The notes beneath the pieces were generated by a model that did not search any database, had not been told where the DNA came from, and worked only from the letters and a program-made list of their open reading frames with translations. From the NCBI GenBank assembly GCA_003280085.1, contig QCFY01000003.1, positions 62,001-126,000 of the forward strand: DNA of 64,000 nucleotides. The letters run 5' to 3'. This DNA is from Prochlorococcus sp. AG-363-O06. GTDB lineage: Bacteria; Cyanobacteriota; Cyanobacteriia; PCC-6307; Cyanobiaceae. The number at the start of each line of letters is the position of its first letter. The stretch's first letter is position 1. Both the position numbers and the translations under genes were made by a program. This document shows positions 19,750-30,103 of this stretch, piece after piece.

Positions 19750-20464
19750 TTCGCTTAAAGATACTTTTAATAAGACTTGGAACTTGCGTTGGAAATACCT
19801 ATGTGCCAGCACAGAAAGTTCCTTGACCGAATGGCTCAGTGAACAGCCTTTGCTAAATGATGAGAGAAGAGCTTTCTTTGCTTCGTGCCAAACAAAAGGT
19901 ATGGGTCAGCAGGGGAGGTTATGGCATTCTCCGCCTGGTGGTGTGTGGGTAAGTGCAGCTTTTCCATTCCTAACGAATCGGTCTGGAGCAGGAGTTTTAG
20001 GATTGGCTGCTGCAGTTGCGTTAGTTGAAAGGCTTGAATTGAATGGAATTAGGGCTCAGATTAAATGGCCAAATGATCTAATGGTTGATGACAAGAAGTT
20101 GGCTGGCTTGTTGCCAAGGATAGTGCGACGTGGTGATCAAATCAGGTTCGCTCGTATAGGCCTTGGATTAAATATTTCCAATACTGTGCCACCTGAGGGT
20201 ATTCAGTTAAGTCAGATCCTTAAACATGAGAAAAATGTAGATGTCGACTTTTGGTCTGAAGAAGTTCTTAGGGTTTTTGACCGAGCGATTGAAATAGTTG
20301 GCCAACCAGAATGGGTTTGTAGGCTGGCAGAGCAATATCTTTGGGCTGATGAGGTTTTGGACGTTGAAACCAATGAATTATGGCAAATATTGGGTCTTCA
20401 AATTGATGGATCTTTGAAATTAGGCAAGGGCTCACTTGTTAAAAGTTGTACTCGCTGGAATTAG
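19736..20464 (+). CDS. birA: Biotin--[acetyl-CoA-carboxylase] ligase, short form
   Basis: This 242-aa protein lacks the N-terminal DNA-binding domain of E. coli BirA, so it is only a ligase. It has KWPNDLMVDDKKLAGLLPRI, the lysine site for biotin and ATP. The biotinyl-AMP loop reads GMGQQGRLW (residues 55-63) where E. coli has GRGRRGRKW. The C-terminal cap domain is short. It activates the biotin carboxyl carrier of acetyl-CoA carboxylase. The gene starts within the last codons of the aminotransferase gene. Confidence 0.88.
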   Translation: MSTVNSLKDTFNKTWNLRWKYLCASTESSLTEWLSEQPLLNDERRAFFASCQTKGMGQQGRLWHSPPGGVWVSAAFPFLTNRSGAGVLGLAAAVALVERLELNGIRAQIKWPNDLMVDDKKLAGLLPRIVRRGDQIRFARIGLGLNISNTVPPEGIQLSQILKHEKNVDVDFWSEEVLRVFDRAIEIVGQPEWVCRLAEQYLWADEVLDVETNELWQILGLQIDGSLKLGKGSLVKSCTRWN

Positions 20465-20479
20465 TCAATTGCTTAATTG

Positions 20480-21202
20480 TTATGGCATGTCAATTACTTT
20501 GCCATCGCTAAAGCGGACTATTTTTTTTGCACGTGTAGCGACTTCATCCTCATGCGTTACAAGTACTAAAGTGATGCCTTGAGTATGAAGTTCTTCGAAG
20601 AGGTTTAGAACATCTTCAGTTGTTTTTGAATCTAAAGCCCCGGTTGGCTCATCTGCTAGTAATAAAGCCGGTTGATTGATAATTGCTCTTGCTATGGCAA
20701 CTCGTTGTTGCTGGCCACCAGAAAGTTGATTGGGTCGATTTCCTGTTCTATCTGCCAGTCCAACTCTATCAAGCGCTTCTTTAGCTTTAATTATTCGAGT
20801 GGAAAGTGGAATACCTGCATAAATCATTGGTAGCATCACGTTTTCCAATGCAGTTGCCTCTGGAAGAAGATGAAATTGTTGAAAAACAAATCCAAGCTCT
20901 TGATTTCTCAAACTTGCTAGGGAGTCGTCGTTTAGTTCTTCTACTGCGATACCATTTAACTTATAACTACCATGAGTAGGCCGATCTAAACATCCCAAAA
21001 TATTCATAGCAGTACTTTTCCCGGAGCCGCTAGCACCCATTACTGCAAGGAAATCTCCTTGGTTTATTTCTAGGTTTAATTTGTCTAAGGCTTTAACTGT
21101 TAATGACCCATGGCCATAAATCTTGCTTACATTTATTAGCTTTGCCACTGGGGGGGTGGATAAGTCGTGGTTAGCCAAGTGCTTTTTGGCCTCCAATAGC
21201 AA
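20480..21202 (-). CDS. ABC transporter ATP-binding protein, LolD/MacB type
   Basis: A protein of 240 aa with Walker [19 protein letters not shown], the LolD/MacB-specific region [26 protein letters not shown], signature [15 protein letters not shown] and Walker [12 protein letters not shown]. The class drives mechanotransmission transporters for lipoproteins, peptides or macrolides, and DevA-type exporters in cyanobacteria. No permease lies beside it. The chosen ATG is 32 nt inside the end of ndhB; a start closer to [12 protein letters not shown] would remove the overlap. Confidence 0.88.
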   Translation of the reverse strand: MLLEAKKHLANHDLSTPPVAKLINVSKIYGHGSLTVKALDKLNLEINQGDFLAVMGASGSGKSTAMNILGCLDRPTHGSYKLNGIAVEELNDDSLASLRNQELGFVFQQFHLLPEATALENVMLPMIYAGIPLSTRIIKAKEALDRVGLADRTGNRPNQLSGGQQQRVAIARAIINQPALLLADEPTGALDSKTTEDVLNLFEELHTQGITLVLVTHEDEVATRAKKIVRFSDGKVIDMP

Positions 21203-22733
21203 TTGCTTGTTGAAGCAGAGGTGATCCTGCTACAGCACTATTAGCCCATTGAAATAGAGGGTTCGAAAGTATTCCACCAACTGCAGTAACAAAAACACAA
21301 AATATTAATGCCACTCTAAGAGGAGGTAGACCAATGGTTTCCCATTTGATTTCTGGATAAGTCTTCACAATTTCTGATGCTTCATATGGTTCTTTTACCA
21401 CCATCATTTTGATGACAGAAATATAATAATAAATAGATATTACAGAGGTGATCAGTCCAACAATTACTAAAAGATATTGATGATCTTCCCAGCCAGCAAA
21501 GAAGAGATAAATCTTTCCAAAAAAGCCTAACATTGGTGGTATTCCTCCTAGGGATAAAAGGCATAAACTTAGGCCAAGAGTTATTAATGGATCCTTTTGA
21601 TATAGGCCTGCATAATCTGAAATACGGTCACTACCTGTACGTAAAGAGAAAAGTATTATGCAGGCAAAAGCTCCTAAGTTCATAAACAGATAGGCTGCCA
21701 TATATAAAACCATTGAGGCAAAGCCATCTTTAGTTCCACAGACAAGTCCAATCATTACGAAACCAGCCTGTCCTATTGAGCTATAAGCAAGCATCCTTTT
21801 CATTGATGTTTGGGCTAGCGCTACAACATTCCCAAGAGTCATGCTGAGCACAGCCAGCACAGTGAAAAGCAATTTCCATTCTTGGTCGTAAGCGTTAAAT
21901 GACCCGACTAAAATCCTTAAAGCAAGGGCAAATCCTGCAGCTTTTGATCCTACTGATAGAAACGCAACAACTGGTGTCGGAGAGCCCTCGTATACATCAG
22001 GAGTCCATTGGTGGAAAGGCACTGCTGCAATTTTGAAGGCTACGGTAGACAGAACAAAGACCAACGCTAGTGCTGCTAGTGGTGTTGGGCTGGTTAGGAG
22101 TGCAGTACCTATTCCTTCAAGACTGGTTGTTCCACTTATCCCATAGAGGAGAGAGGATCCGTAAAGGAACACTGCAGCGGCAGCCGAGCCAATCAATAAA
22201 TACTTAAGTGCTGCTTCAGAGCTTCGAGCATCTCTTTTCATGTAGCCAGAAAGCAGATAGCTGGCTACTGAAAGAGTTTCAAGAGAGACAAAAACACTAA
22301 CTAAATCGGTTGATCCACACAGCAGCATTGCTCCAAGCGTCGCTGCAAGAAGAATTGCGGCATATTCGCCTACAGGGCTGCCGCTTTGTTCTGCATATCG
22401 CCAGCTTATTAATAGAGAGATAAGTGTTGAAAGCGCAACAACAGCACGAAATGCAATAGCCAGGTTGTCAGCAAGAAAGGATCCCAGAAATGATGGTTCA
22501 ATTGGACCATTCCATTGCATTCCAAGAAGTACTAAGGAGGTACCTAGGCCTGCATAACAAATTGGTGGTGACCAACGTGCGGCTGCTTTTTCTCCAGCCA
22601 AATCAACCAACAACGTCCCCAGCATTGCAATTAAGACTGCGCCTTCGGGAGCAATTGCTTTGGCATTTAAGGCAAGGTTCAAAAGCTCAGCTGGAGCCTT
22701 TGCGGCCTGATCAGTGGTAAGAATTACATCCAT
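21171..22733 (-). CDS. ndhB: NAD(P)H-quinone oxidoreductase (NDH-1) subunit 2
   Basis: A 520-aa antiporter-like subunit with about 14 membrane helices. The family motifs include [38 protein letters not shown] with the conserved proton-channel glutamate and lysine. [30 protein letters not shown] holds the central lysine. It belongs to the ferredoxin-using complex for respiration and cyclic electron flow. It is transcribed away from topA and overlaps the downstream LolD-type gene. Confidence 0.97.
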   Translation of the reverse strand: MDVILTTDQAAKAPAELLNLALNAKAIAPEGAVLIAMLGTLLVDLAGEKAAARWSPPICYAGLGTSLVLLGMQWNGPIEPSFLGSFLADNLAIAFRAVVALSTLISLLISWRYAEQSGSPVGEYAAILLAATLGAMLLCGSTDLVSVFVSLETLSVASYLLSGYMKRDARSSEAALKYLLIGSAAAAVFLYGSSLLYGISGTTSLEGIGTALLTSPTPLAALALVFVLSTVAFKIAAVPFHQWTPDVYEGSPTPVVAFLSVGSKAAGFALALRILVGSFNAYDQEWKLLFTVLAVLSMTLGNVVALAQTSMKRMLAYSSIGQAGFVMIGLVCGTKDGFASMVLYMAAYLFMNLGAFACIILFSLRTGSDRISDYAGLYQKDPLITLGLSLCLLSLGGIPPMLGFFGKIYLFFAGWEDHQYLLVIVGLITSVISIYYYISVIKMMVVKEPYEASEIVKTYPEIKWETIGLPPLRVALIFCVFVTAVGGILSNPLFQWANSAVAGSPLLQQAIAIGGQKALG

Positions 22734-22874
22734 TTAGGACTTCACAAGAACAGGTCAGAGTAGGTAAATCACTCTAACTGCGTTTCTAAATGATCTATTA
22801 GAAATTAATTTGATATATGCATCTAGCACGTCAGTGCGATAGAGATAGGTATGAAGAAGGTTATATGTTCGCCT

Positions 22875-25577
22875 GTGGCAAACACTCTTGTCATCGTTGA
22901 AAGCCCTACAAAGGCAAGGACTATCAAAGGTTTCTTGCCAAAGGGTTTCCATGTGGAAGCTTCTATGGGGCATGTTAGGGATCTTCCTAACAACGCCAGT
23001 GAGATCCCAGCTGCTCAAAAAGGGCAGAAATGGGCAAATCTTGGCGTGAATACCACTGCAGACTTTGAACCTTTGTATGTGGTTCCGAAAGATAAGAAGA
23101 AGGTAGTAAAGGAATTAAAAGCTGCTTTGAAGGGGGCTGATCAGTTGCTATTAGCAACTGATGAAGATCGTGAAGGTGAAAGTATTAGTTGGCATTTATT
23201 GCAGCTGCTTGCGCCAAAAGTCCCTGTGCGAAGGATGGTTTTCCATGAAATAACTAAAGAGGCTATTGCCAAGTCTCTTGAAAGTACAAGGGATCTTGAT
23301 ATGGAGCTTGTTCATGCTCAAGAGACTCGGAGGATTCTTGATCGTTTAGTTGGTTATACGCTTTCTCCTTTGCTTTGGAAAAAGGTAGCTTGGGGTTTAT
23401 CGGCAGGAAGGGTTCAATCTGTCGCCGTACGTTTATTAGTACAGCGGGAAAGAGCACGTAGGGCCTTTCATAGTGGCAGTTATTGGGATTTAAAGGCGCA
23501 GTTAGAAAAGTTAGATAATGGTTTCGAAGCCAAGCTAATTAGCCTTTCAGGTCAAAGAATTGCGATTGGAAATGACTTTGATGAATCCACAGGTGAACTT
23601 AAAAAGGACAGCAAAGTCCTTCTTCTTAATCAAGAAGAAGCTGAAGGCCTTGCGCTAAATCTTCATAAGTCAACTTGGACTGTTTGTAGTGTTGAAGAGA
23701 AGCCAACAGTGCGAAAGCCTGTTCCGCCATTTACTACAAGCACTCTTCAACAAGAGGCAAATAGAAAATTGAGATTATCTGCGCGGGAAACTATGCGATG
23801 CGCACAGGGATTGTATGAAAGGGGTTTTATTACTTATATGAGAACAGATTCGGTTCAGTTATCTGAACAAGCTGTTGATGCTGCGCGAACATGTGTTAAA
23901 TCCAAATATGGAATTGATTATTTAAGTAAATCTCCAAGGCAATTTAGTAATAAGTCTCGAAATGCTCAGGAAGCTCATGAGGCGATTCGTCCAGCTGGTG
24001 AATCTTTTAGAACACCCAATGAAACAGGACTTGATGGACGTGATTTAGCTGTTTATGAACTTATTTGGAAACGAACTGTCGCAAGTCAAATGTCAGATGC
24101 CAGGTTGACAATGCTTGCTATTGAACTCAGTGCAAAAAAAGCTATTTTTCGGGCAACTGGTAAGAGAATTGATTTTCCAGGCTTTTTTAGAGCTTATGTT
24201 GAAGGAAGTGATGATCCTGAAGCAGCACTCGAAGGTCAGGAAGCTCTTCTTCCTGATTTGCAGGTAGGCGATGAACTTATTCCGAAAGCAGTTGAGGCTT
24301 TGGGGCATCAAACTCAACCACCTGCAAGGTATAGCGAGGCTTCACTTGTGAAGATGCTTGAGAGAGAGGGAATAGGACGACCTTCTACATATGCCAGCAT
24401 TATCGGAACAATTGTTGACAGGGGGTATTCCTCACTTCAGAACAACTCTTTGATACCGAGCTTTACAGCCTTTGCTGTTACCGCATTACTCGAAGAGCAC
24501 TTCCCTGATTTGGTTGATACTGGCTTTACCGCTCGAATGGAGGAGACTTTGGATGAAATATCTACTGGCAAGGTTAAATGGCTCCCTTACTTAGAAGGCT
24601 TTTATAAAGGTGATAAAGGTTTAGAGAGTCAGGTCCAATTAAGAGAAGGAGATATTGACCCGGGTTCATCAAGAACTATTGATTTAAAAGGCTTGTCTTG
24701 TGTTGTTCGGATAGGACGCTTTGGTGCGTACCTTGAATCAAAAAGAGTTGGGGAAGGAGGAGAAGAAGAGTTGATCAAGGCAACGCTCCCTAAGGAGATC
24801 ACACCTGGTGATTTGGATGAGGAGAAAGTCGAGCTTATTCTTAAGCAGAAAGTTGAAGGCCCTGAATCGTTAGGAGTAGATCCAGATACAAAAGAGGAAG
24901 TTTATTTGCTTTTTGGACAATATGGCCCTTATGTTCAAAGAGGTCAGGTTAGTGAAGATAGCCCTAAGCCAAAACGAGCATCTTTACCAAAAGGTACTGA
25001 TCCACAATCGCTCACTCTTGAAGAGGCACTTGGTTTACTTCGTCTTCCAAGACTTTTGGGTGAGCACCCAGAGGGAGGCAAGGTCCAGGCTGGTCTAGGT
25101 AGATTTGGACCGTACATTGTTTGGGACAAAGGGAAAGGTGATAAGGATTACCGCTCTCTTAAGGGCGATGACGATGTCTTGGAGGTAACTATTGATAGGG
25201 CAATGGAATTGCTCGCCATGCCTAAACGTGGGCGAGGAGGTAGAACCGCCTTGAAGGATCTAGGCCTGCCAAAGGGAAGTAAAGAAAATATTCAACTTTT
25301 TGATGGTCCATATGGACTTTATGTTAAGCAAGGCAAGGTGAATGCTTCTCTTCCTGAAGGGAAGACTGCAGATGATATAACCCTTGAGGATGCTGTTGAA
25401 TTATTGGCTACAAAGATTGCTAGCAAGAAGTCAAGCAGGAAAAAAACTACAGCAAAGAAATCTTCAAAGAAAACTCAAACCACTAAAAAAACAGAGCCTA
25501 GAAAGGCTCCAAAAACTACTAAATCTGGAAGGCTGCGGGCTAGTGCTGTGAGAGTAATAAAACCCGCTCAGAACTAA
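22875..25577 (+). CDS. topA: DNA topoisomerase I
   Basis: A type IA topoisomerase of about 900 aa. The TOPRIM domain starts at once ([32 protein letters not shown]). The active tyrosine lies in [18 protein letters not shown]. The tail holds three glycine-rich C-terminal repeats ([33 protein letters not shown]) and ends in a Lys-rich stretch with no zinc fingers. GTG at 22875 fits the family N-terminus ([12 protein letters not shown]); an upstream ATG at 22851 would add eight residues. It relaxes negative supercoils. Confidence 0.96.
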   Translation: MANTLVIVESPTKARTIKGFLPKGFHVEASMGHVRDLPNNASEIPAAQKGQKWANLGVNTTADFEPLYVVPKDKKKVVKELKAALKGADQLLLATDEDREGESISWHLLQLLAPKVPVRRMVFHEITKEAIAKSLESTRDLDMELVHAQETRRILDRLVGYTLSPLLWKKVAWGLSAGRVQSVAVRLLVQRERARRAFHSGSYWDLKAQLEKLDNGFEAKLISLSGQRIAIGNDFDESTGELKKDSKVLLLNQEEAEGLALNLHKSTWTVCSVEEKPTVRKPVPPFTTSTLQQEANRKLRLSARETMRCAQGLYERGFITYMRTDSVQLSEQAVDAARTCVKSKYGIDYLSKSPRQFSNKSRNAQEAHEAIRPAGESFRTPNETGLDGRDLAVYELIWKRTVASQMSDARLTMLAIELSAKKAIFRATGKRIDFPGFFRAYVEGSDDPEAALEGQEALLPDLQVGDELIPKAVEALGHQTQPPARYSEASLVKMLEREGIGRPSTYASIIGTIVDRGYSSLQNNSLIPSFTAFAVTALLEEHFPDLVDTGFTARMEETLDEISTGKVKWLPYLEGFYKGDKGLESQVQLREGDIDPGSSRTIDLKGLSCVVRIGRFGAYLESKRVGEGGEEELIKATLPKEITPGDLDEEKVELILKQKVEGPESLGVDPDTKEEVYLLFGQYGPYVQRGQVSEDSPKPKRASLPKGTDPQSLTLEEALGLLRLPRLLGEHPEGGKVQAGLGRFGPYIVWDKGKGDKDYRSLKGDDDVLEVTIDRAMELLAMPKRGRGGRTALKDLGLPKGSKENIQLFDGPYGLYVKQGKVNASLPEGKTADDITLEDAVELLATKIASKKSSRKKTTAKKSSKKTQTTKKTEPRKAPKTTKSGRLRASAVRVIKPAQN

Positions 25578-26068
25578 TGTTTTTATTTAATTCTGGGGTG
25601 AGGAATCTTCCCTTTAGGAAGTCAATCTTGATCTTTTTAGTCCTTTTGATTCAATCTTGCAGTAAGACTGAAATTGGAGAAGAGCTGTCCAAGAGTTTTG
25701 ATGTCCCAAGAGAAGAAAGTACTGAGACGATTAAAGGTGATCAGATTGAGGCAAAAAAAAATCCCAGAAATATTCGAGCTATTAATAAAGATAAGAAGAA
25801 TAAACTTCCTGTGACTCGCAAAAGAAAGGAAGGTGGCTTGGCAAAAGAGAAAAAGAAATCAATGCCTTTTGATTTATCAGCAATTCCGTTTTCTCCACAA
25901 CCCTATCGAATAACAATTAAGCTTTCAGGTGCAAACCCTTCTGCTCCTGCTGAAAGTGTTACTAAGGCATTGCGAAAAGCAGGAGTTAGTTTTGAGGTGG
26001 AGAAAATTGAAAAGGTTCAACTTCCGCAATCTCTTAAAACCACTTCAGTGAGGGGAAACAGGCGTTGA
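25577..26068 (+). CDS. Predicted lipoprotein of unknown function
   Basis: A 163-aa protein whose ATG shares one base with the topA stop. An N-terminal hydrophobic segment ends in a lipobox (LLIQSC, Cys near residue 29), so it is probably acylated by Lgt. A charged linker rich in Lys, Glu and Arg follows (about 35-105), then a small folded C-terminal part (PYRITIKLSGANPSAPAESVTKALRKAGV) that resembles a peptide-binding beta-alpha unit. I do not recognise the family. The context is topA upstream and DUF2232 downstream. Confidence 0.65.
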   Translation: MFLFNSGVRNLPFRKSILIFLVLLIQSCSKTEIGEELSKSFDVPREESTETIKGDQIEAKKNPRNIRAINKDKKNKLPVTRKRKEGGLAKEKKKSMPFDLSAIPFSPQPYRITIKLSGANPSAPAESVTKALRKAGVSFEVEKIEKVQLPQSLKTTSVRGNRR

Positions 26069-26121
26069 TTGGTCCTAAACAAAATATTCATAGAAACATA
26101 AGGAGAAGACCTTCGTCTGGA

Positions 26122-26754
26122 ATGACTAGGGAACAGGCATTGATAATGATGGAAACTTCATATTTAGCTGCTGCGACTGCCTTGATTTGGGTGGCGCTCT
26201 ATTACTTACCAATAGGAGGAGCGCTGTTTAGGCTTGCTTTGCCTTTACCTATAGCCTTATTAATGATTCGTAGGGGTGCTTGGGCTGGACTTGAAGGGGT
26301 TGGTTTGATAGTTCTTTTGCTATTAGCCCTTATGGGCCCCGTCCGAGGACCTTTAGTGATTTTTCCTTACGGCTTGTTGGCATTTTGGTTGGGTTGGAAC
26401 TGGCAACGTAGGAATAGTTGGTGGATCAGTTGGAGCTTTGGTGTCGTAATTGGCACTTCTGGTTTTCTTATAAGGGTTTTAGTTCTATCTCTTTTAGTTG
26501 GTGAAAATTTATGGGTTGTGATTACTCGTGCAGGTTCGGCTTTGCTTGAAAGATTTGTTGAATTGTTGAATTTGCCCATTTCCCCCGATCTTGTTCAAGT
26601 TCAGGTAATGGCTATTTTTCTTGTCTTTATTCAGGAGTTGATTTATGTGTTTGCGCTTCATGTACTTGCTTTTTGGATCTTCCCTCGCTTAAAGGCACCT
26701 ATTCCTCAACCTCCAAGTCTTTTGAATGGATTAGTTGCTCTTGATCCCCTTTGA
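26122..26754 (+). CDS. DUF2232-family membrane protein
   Basis: About 210 aa from the ATG at 26122; a TTG at 26065 that overlaps the previous stop (TTGA) would add 19 residues. Six or seven membrane helices are seen. The start ALIMMETSYLAAATALIWVALYYLPIGGALFRLALPLPIALLMIRRG is the cyanobacterial DUF2232 pattern, which is distantly related to the S components of ECF transporters. Function is unknown. Its stop codon at 26752 is in frame with the next gene. Confidence 0.75.
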   Translation: MTREQALIMMETSYLAAATALIWVALYYLPIGGALFRLALPLPIALLMIRRGAWAGLEGVGLIVLLLLALMGPVRGPLVIFPYGLLAFWLGWNWQRRNSWWISWSFGVVIGTSGFLIRVLVLSLLVGENLWVVITRAGSALLERFVELLNLPISPDLVQVQVMAIFLVFIQELIYVFALHVLAFWIFPRLKAPIPQPPSLLNGLVALDPL

Positions 26755-26766
26755 TACAAGTTCACC

Positions 26767-27942
26767 TTGAGAGATAACTTTGTAAGACTTCCATCAGGAT
26801 GTAAAGCTTTTGGATCCAGATCAGAGCCATCTGCCTTAGGTAATTGGCTTTCTGATTGGAGATTAGGGCTAAAGAATTGCAAATTTATTTTAATATTGGC
26901 TGGCTCGAGGACATCAGAAGTTGAAGGAATCTCCGCAGCAGGCGCTACACCTGAATCCCGACGTTATACGGCTATTGCAGATGCAGAGCTTCTTATTAAG
27001 GGACCATTGTTTTCAAGGAAGTGGCCCTTGCCACCCCTTGTAGCTGGTGTATCACCTGCTCTAATCAGCTTTGTCGCATCTCGATTTATTGGCCTGAAAC
27101 CTTTAATAATTCCATTGGGAATTCAGCAATCGCCTTCTTTCCCTTTTATTTCAGTAGAGCCTTCATCTCTGGGTCCATCAAATTGCTTGAGTACAGGAAA
27201 GGCAATGGATTTCTTAAGAGTGCAAAAACTTTGGAAGTGTGGTTTTTCTATGGGTTTAGAATCTAGAGAGCCTCTGTTAATTGCTGAGTGTGTTCCTGGA
27301 GGAACAACAACAGCGCAAGCAATATTGACGGGATTGGGTATACCAGTCAAGGGTCTTGTTAGTAGTAGTTTGATTAATCCACCGGTGTTAATCAAAGAAG
27401 AATTGGTAGCTAAAGGACTGAGATCTGCTGGGATTGGAGCTTATGCCTCATCTAAGAAATTAGTTGCAGCTGTTGGAGACCCTTTTCAGCCTCTGGCTGC
27501 TGGTTTGTTGCTTGGAGCAAGAGAGGCCGGCCAACCAGTTCTCATGGGAGGAGGCAGTCAAATGTTGGCTGTTTTATCTTTGGCACTTGAAAGCTTGCCC
27601 TTAAAAAAACGTGCAAGCTTTGTTGAAGGAGTGGCCATTGGTACGACTGCTTGGCTAGCTGAGGAGAACAAAACCTCCTGTAATGGCTCAGGTCAATTTG
27701 AACGACTAATAGAAAATATTGAAAAGTTTTTTGAGGTCGATATTTTAGGTATTTCTTGTGGTCTTCGTTTTCACAATAGTTCTGAAGATGCTTTAAAAGA
27801 TTATGAGTTGGGTTATGTCAAGGAAGGTGTTGGAGCAGGGGCGTTAGCTTTTCTTGCTCAATTAAATGGAGTGACTTGCCAACAAATTATTGAAGGTTGT
27901 GAGGCTGCTCTAAAGGAGTTAGATAGAAGGATTGTGCGATGA
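26767..27942 (+). CDS. CobT-like nicotinate-nucleotide phosphoribosyltransferase family protein
   Basis: This 391-aa protein has the cyanobacterial CobT-like layout: LAGSRTSEVEGISAAGATPESRRYTAIADAELL near residue 40-75, GGTTTAQAILTGLG near residue 175, and a C-terminal glycine-rich GVGAGALAFLAQL. The family would make the nucleotide loop base for cobamides. The only start codon after the in-frame upstream stop is a TTG at 26767 with no clear Shine-Dalgarno. Marine picocyanobacteria are known to make pseudocobalamin, so the true substrate may not be dimethylbenzimidazole. Confidence 0.72.
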   Translation: MRDNFVRLPSGCKAFGSRSEPSALGNWLSDWRLGLKNCKFILILAGSRTSEVEGISAAGATPESRRYTAIADAELLIKGPLFSRKWPLPPLVAGVSPALISFVASRFIGLKPLIIPLGIQQSPSFPFISVEPSSLGPSNCLSTGKAMDFLRVQKLWKCGFSMGLESREPLLIAECVPGGTTTAQAILTGLGIPVKGLVSSSLINPPVLIKEELVAKGLRSAGIGAYASSKKLVAAVGDPFQPLAAGLLLGAREAGQPVLMGGGSQMLAVLSLALESLPLKKRASFVEGVAIGTTAWLAEENKTSCNGSGQFERLIENIEKFFEVDILGISCGLRFHNSSEDALKDYELGYVKEGVGAGALAFLAQLNGVTCQQIIEGCEAALKELDRRIVR

Positions 27943-27968
27943 GACTTTTATCATGGTGATCTGAAGTT

Positions 27969-28973
27969 ATGACTTTACAAAAAATCAATAGAAGAACTCT
28001 TCTTAAATATGGGCTTTGGCTTGGGGTTTCTGGACTAACTGGTTGCGGTAGGAATGTACCTCAAGCTTATTTAGCATCGACGAAAGACACTTTGCCGAAA
28101 GAATGGCTCAAGATATTGCCATCACCCTGGCGCTTTCAGCTCTTGTCTAACAAGGCAGGCAACAAACCATATAGACCTGCTGATCTTTTAGGTAATGACT
28201 TGGTTGCTTTCGGAGACGGTTGGTTGTCAACAATTTCTCCAGAAATCATTACATCGATCAATGTCGAACAGTTCCTACAATTTTTCGATGAAAAGGCATT
28301 AGAGTTTCTAAATACTATGCCATTAGAGTTTCAAGGTTCTGTTTTGCCACTAGCAGTAAGTCCTTGGGCAATGCTCTTTCGTAACGGCAACTCATGGATA
28401 GCTGATGCGCGTGAAGGGTGGGATGTTTTGCTTGACCCTAATTTAAAAGGACATCTAGTCTTACCTGAAAGTCCACGCCTAATAATGTCTATTGCTCAGA
28501 CTATTGCAAGAGATGATGCCCTTAGAAGATTACGAAGACAAGTGTTGACTTTTGATGATCGAAATGGCTTGAATTGGCTGCTTTCTGGTGATGCACGGGT
28601 TGTTGTTTTGCCTTTGCAGTCATGTTTTAGGGCTTTGAGCAGGGACCCCCGCTTGAGTTTAGCGGTACCAAAAAAAGGAGCTCCTTTAAACTGGACATTA
28701 TTGGTTAGGCCTGTAGGAAGCAATGAGTCTTTGTCACTTGATTGGATTAAGAAAACTTTCAGCTCTCCATTGCTACCGAAATTGCTTGCAGGCGGATGGA
28801 TCCCTTCAATTAAGCAATCTGAGTTAAGAACTCACTTGTCCCAAGTTCCACAAGAGTATAAATCAACCGTTGTTCTTCCTAAAGAGACTTGGGAGAAATG
28901 TTGGTCTCTTACTCCTTTAACAGTTAGCAGTCGTAAACAGCTTGAATATAAATGGAACAATTCAACCCCATAG
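27969..28973 (+). CDS. Extracellular solute-binding-like lipoprotein (PotD-type), possible Tat substrate
   Basis: A 334-aa protein with an N-terminal twin arginine (NRRTLLKYGLWLGVSGLTGCG) that ends in a lipobox LTGC, Cys near residue 26. This fits a Tat-exported lipoprotein. The body has the periplasmic-binding fold of the spermidine/iron type (AVSPWAMLFRNG, LLDPNLKGHLVLPESPRLIMSIAQ). No permease or ATPase gene is beside it. The 3' end overlaps the convergent aldo/keto reductase gene by 12 nt. Confidence 0.72.
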   Translation: MTLQKINRRTLLKYGLWLGVSGLTGCGRNVPQAYLASTKDTLPKEWLKILPSPWRFQLLSNKAGNKPYRPADLLGNDLVAFGDGWLSTISPEIITSINVEQFLQFFDEKALEFLNTMPLEFQGSVLPLAVSPWAMLFRNGNSWIADAREGWDVLLDPNLKGHLVLPESPRLIMSIAQTIARDDALRRLRRQVLTFDDRNGLNWLLSGDARVVVLPLQSCFRALSRDPRLSLAVPKKGAPLNWTLLVRPVGSNESLSLDWIKKTFSSPLLPKLLAGGWIPSIKQSELRTHLSQVPQEYKSTVVLPKETWEKCWSLTPLTVSSRKQLEYKWNNSTP

Positions 28974-30098
28974 ACGTCTCCCTGAAGTCGTAAAAAGGAG
29001 ATTATGAGTCTCCTTTAAGAGGTGAGGAATGGGAAGGTGATATGGACAACGAGGTAGGCATTCTCCACACTCTTCGCAAGAACTTGCATTCACACTTTCC
29101 CACCAATGTCCAGCTTCCCCAATTAGGTTGTAGCGCTCTTTTGAAAAATCCATCAAATCATGTCCTATGGCTAGATTCCGAAGACGAAGTAATGATGGGA
29201 TTGGGACATCGTTTGGACAGGGGAGACATCTTTTACATTGCTCACAGAATTCTTCGCCGAGCCTTAGCTGCCTTGCTTTTTTTAGCTTTAAAATTACTTT
29301 TTCCTCCTCTCTGCTAAGAGGTGAGTTGTCATTGCTGAACTTTTTTGCAATTTCCAGGTCTTTTGGCTTAGAAGCTCCAATCGTAAGGGTGCTTACTCCT
29401 TGAGTGATAAGGAATCTATATGCTAATTCAATTGGCTTGAAAGGATTACAATCTTTGATCAGAGTAGTGCTGGGAGTATGTAAGTGACCTCCCTTGTCGG
29501 CTGGTGAGATCGCGAGAACTCCCATTTTGTTTTTAAGTGCAATTTTTGCAATGGGAATTCTTTCAGGGTCTAATAAGTGAAGATGAAGACTGCAAAATTG
29601 GAATTCCTTACTTTCAATGGCTTCAGTAATTACTTGCAGTGAGCCATGAGAAGTAAAGCCAACCTGGCCAACAAGATTTTGTTCTTTTGCCCAAGTTAAT
29701 AATTTCGCTCCTTCTCCTTTGACCGCCCACTCAAAATGCTCAGGAAGATTAAGACCATGAACAGCAAGGTTGTCAACTTTGCTTAAAGCTAGATTTCTTA
29801 GAGAATTTTCTAACTGCTTTTTCCCTTCTTCAACAGTTATTCCTGGTAATAGCTTTGTAGTTAATACCCATCCACCTTTCGGCTCTAACTTTTCTTTTCT
29901 AAGTTCGCTTAAGGCCTCTCCAATTAGTTTTTCTGCTACGCCATAACTTGGCGCGGTTTCTAAGTGATTTATACCTGCATTGAAGGCTGCTTTGCTAACT
30001 TCATACATCTGTTCTCTTGAACCGACTGCGCGCATTGTGCCCAATGTAAACAAACTTACTTTTGGCCCTTGGCCAAAATTTCGGCGTAAGGCTTTCAT
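28962..30098 (-). CDS. Aldo/keto reductase with C-terminal iron-sulfur region
   Basis: A protein of 378 aa. The (beta/alpha)8 half shows GINHLETAPSYGVAEKLIGEAL with the catalytic-type Asp/Tyr positions, GFTSHGS and a later TLTIGASKP. The C-terminal quarter holds two cysteine clusters (CEQCKRCLPCP and CEECGECLPRCPYHLPIP) that look like 4Fe-4S sites. This two-part architecture is common in bacterial AKRs of the ferredoxin-like type. The substrate is unknown. It lies 5 nt downstream of the BFN gene. Confidence 0.85.
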   Translation of the reverse strand: MKALRRNFGQGPKVSLFTLGTMRAVGSREQMYEVSKAAFNAGINHLETAPSYGVAEKLIGEALSELRKEKLEPKGGWVLTTKLLPGITVEEGKKQLENSLRNLALSKVDNLAVHGLNLPEHFEWAVKGEGAKLLTWAKEQNLVGQVGFTSHGSLQVITEAIESKEFQFCSLHLHLLDPERIPIAKIALKNKMGVLAISPADKGGHLHTPSTTLIKDCNPFKPIELAYRFLITQGVSTLTIGASKPKDLEIAKKFSNDNSPLSREEEKVILKLKKARQLRLGEEFCEQCKRCLPCPNDVPIPSLLRLRNLAIGHDLMDFSKERYNLIGEAGHWWESVNASSCEECGECLPRCPYHLPIPHLLKETHNLLFTTSGRRLWG

Positions 30099-30103
30099 GC
30101 TTA

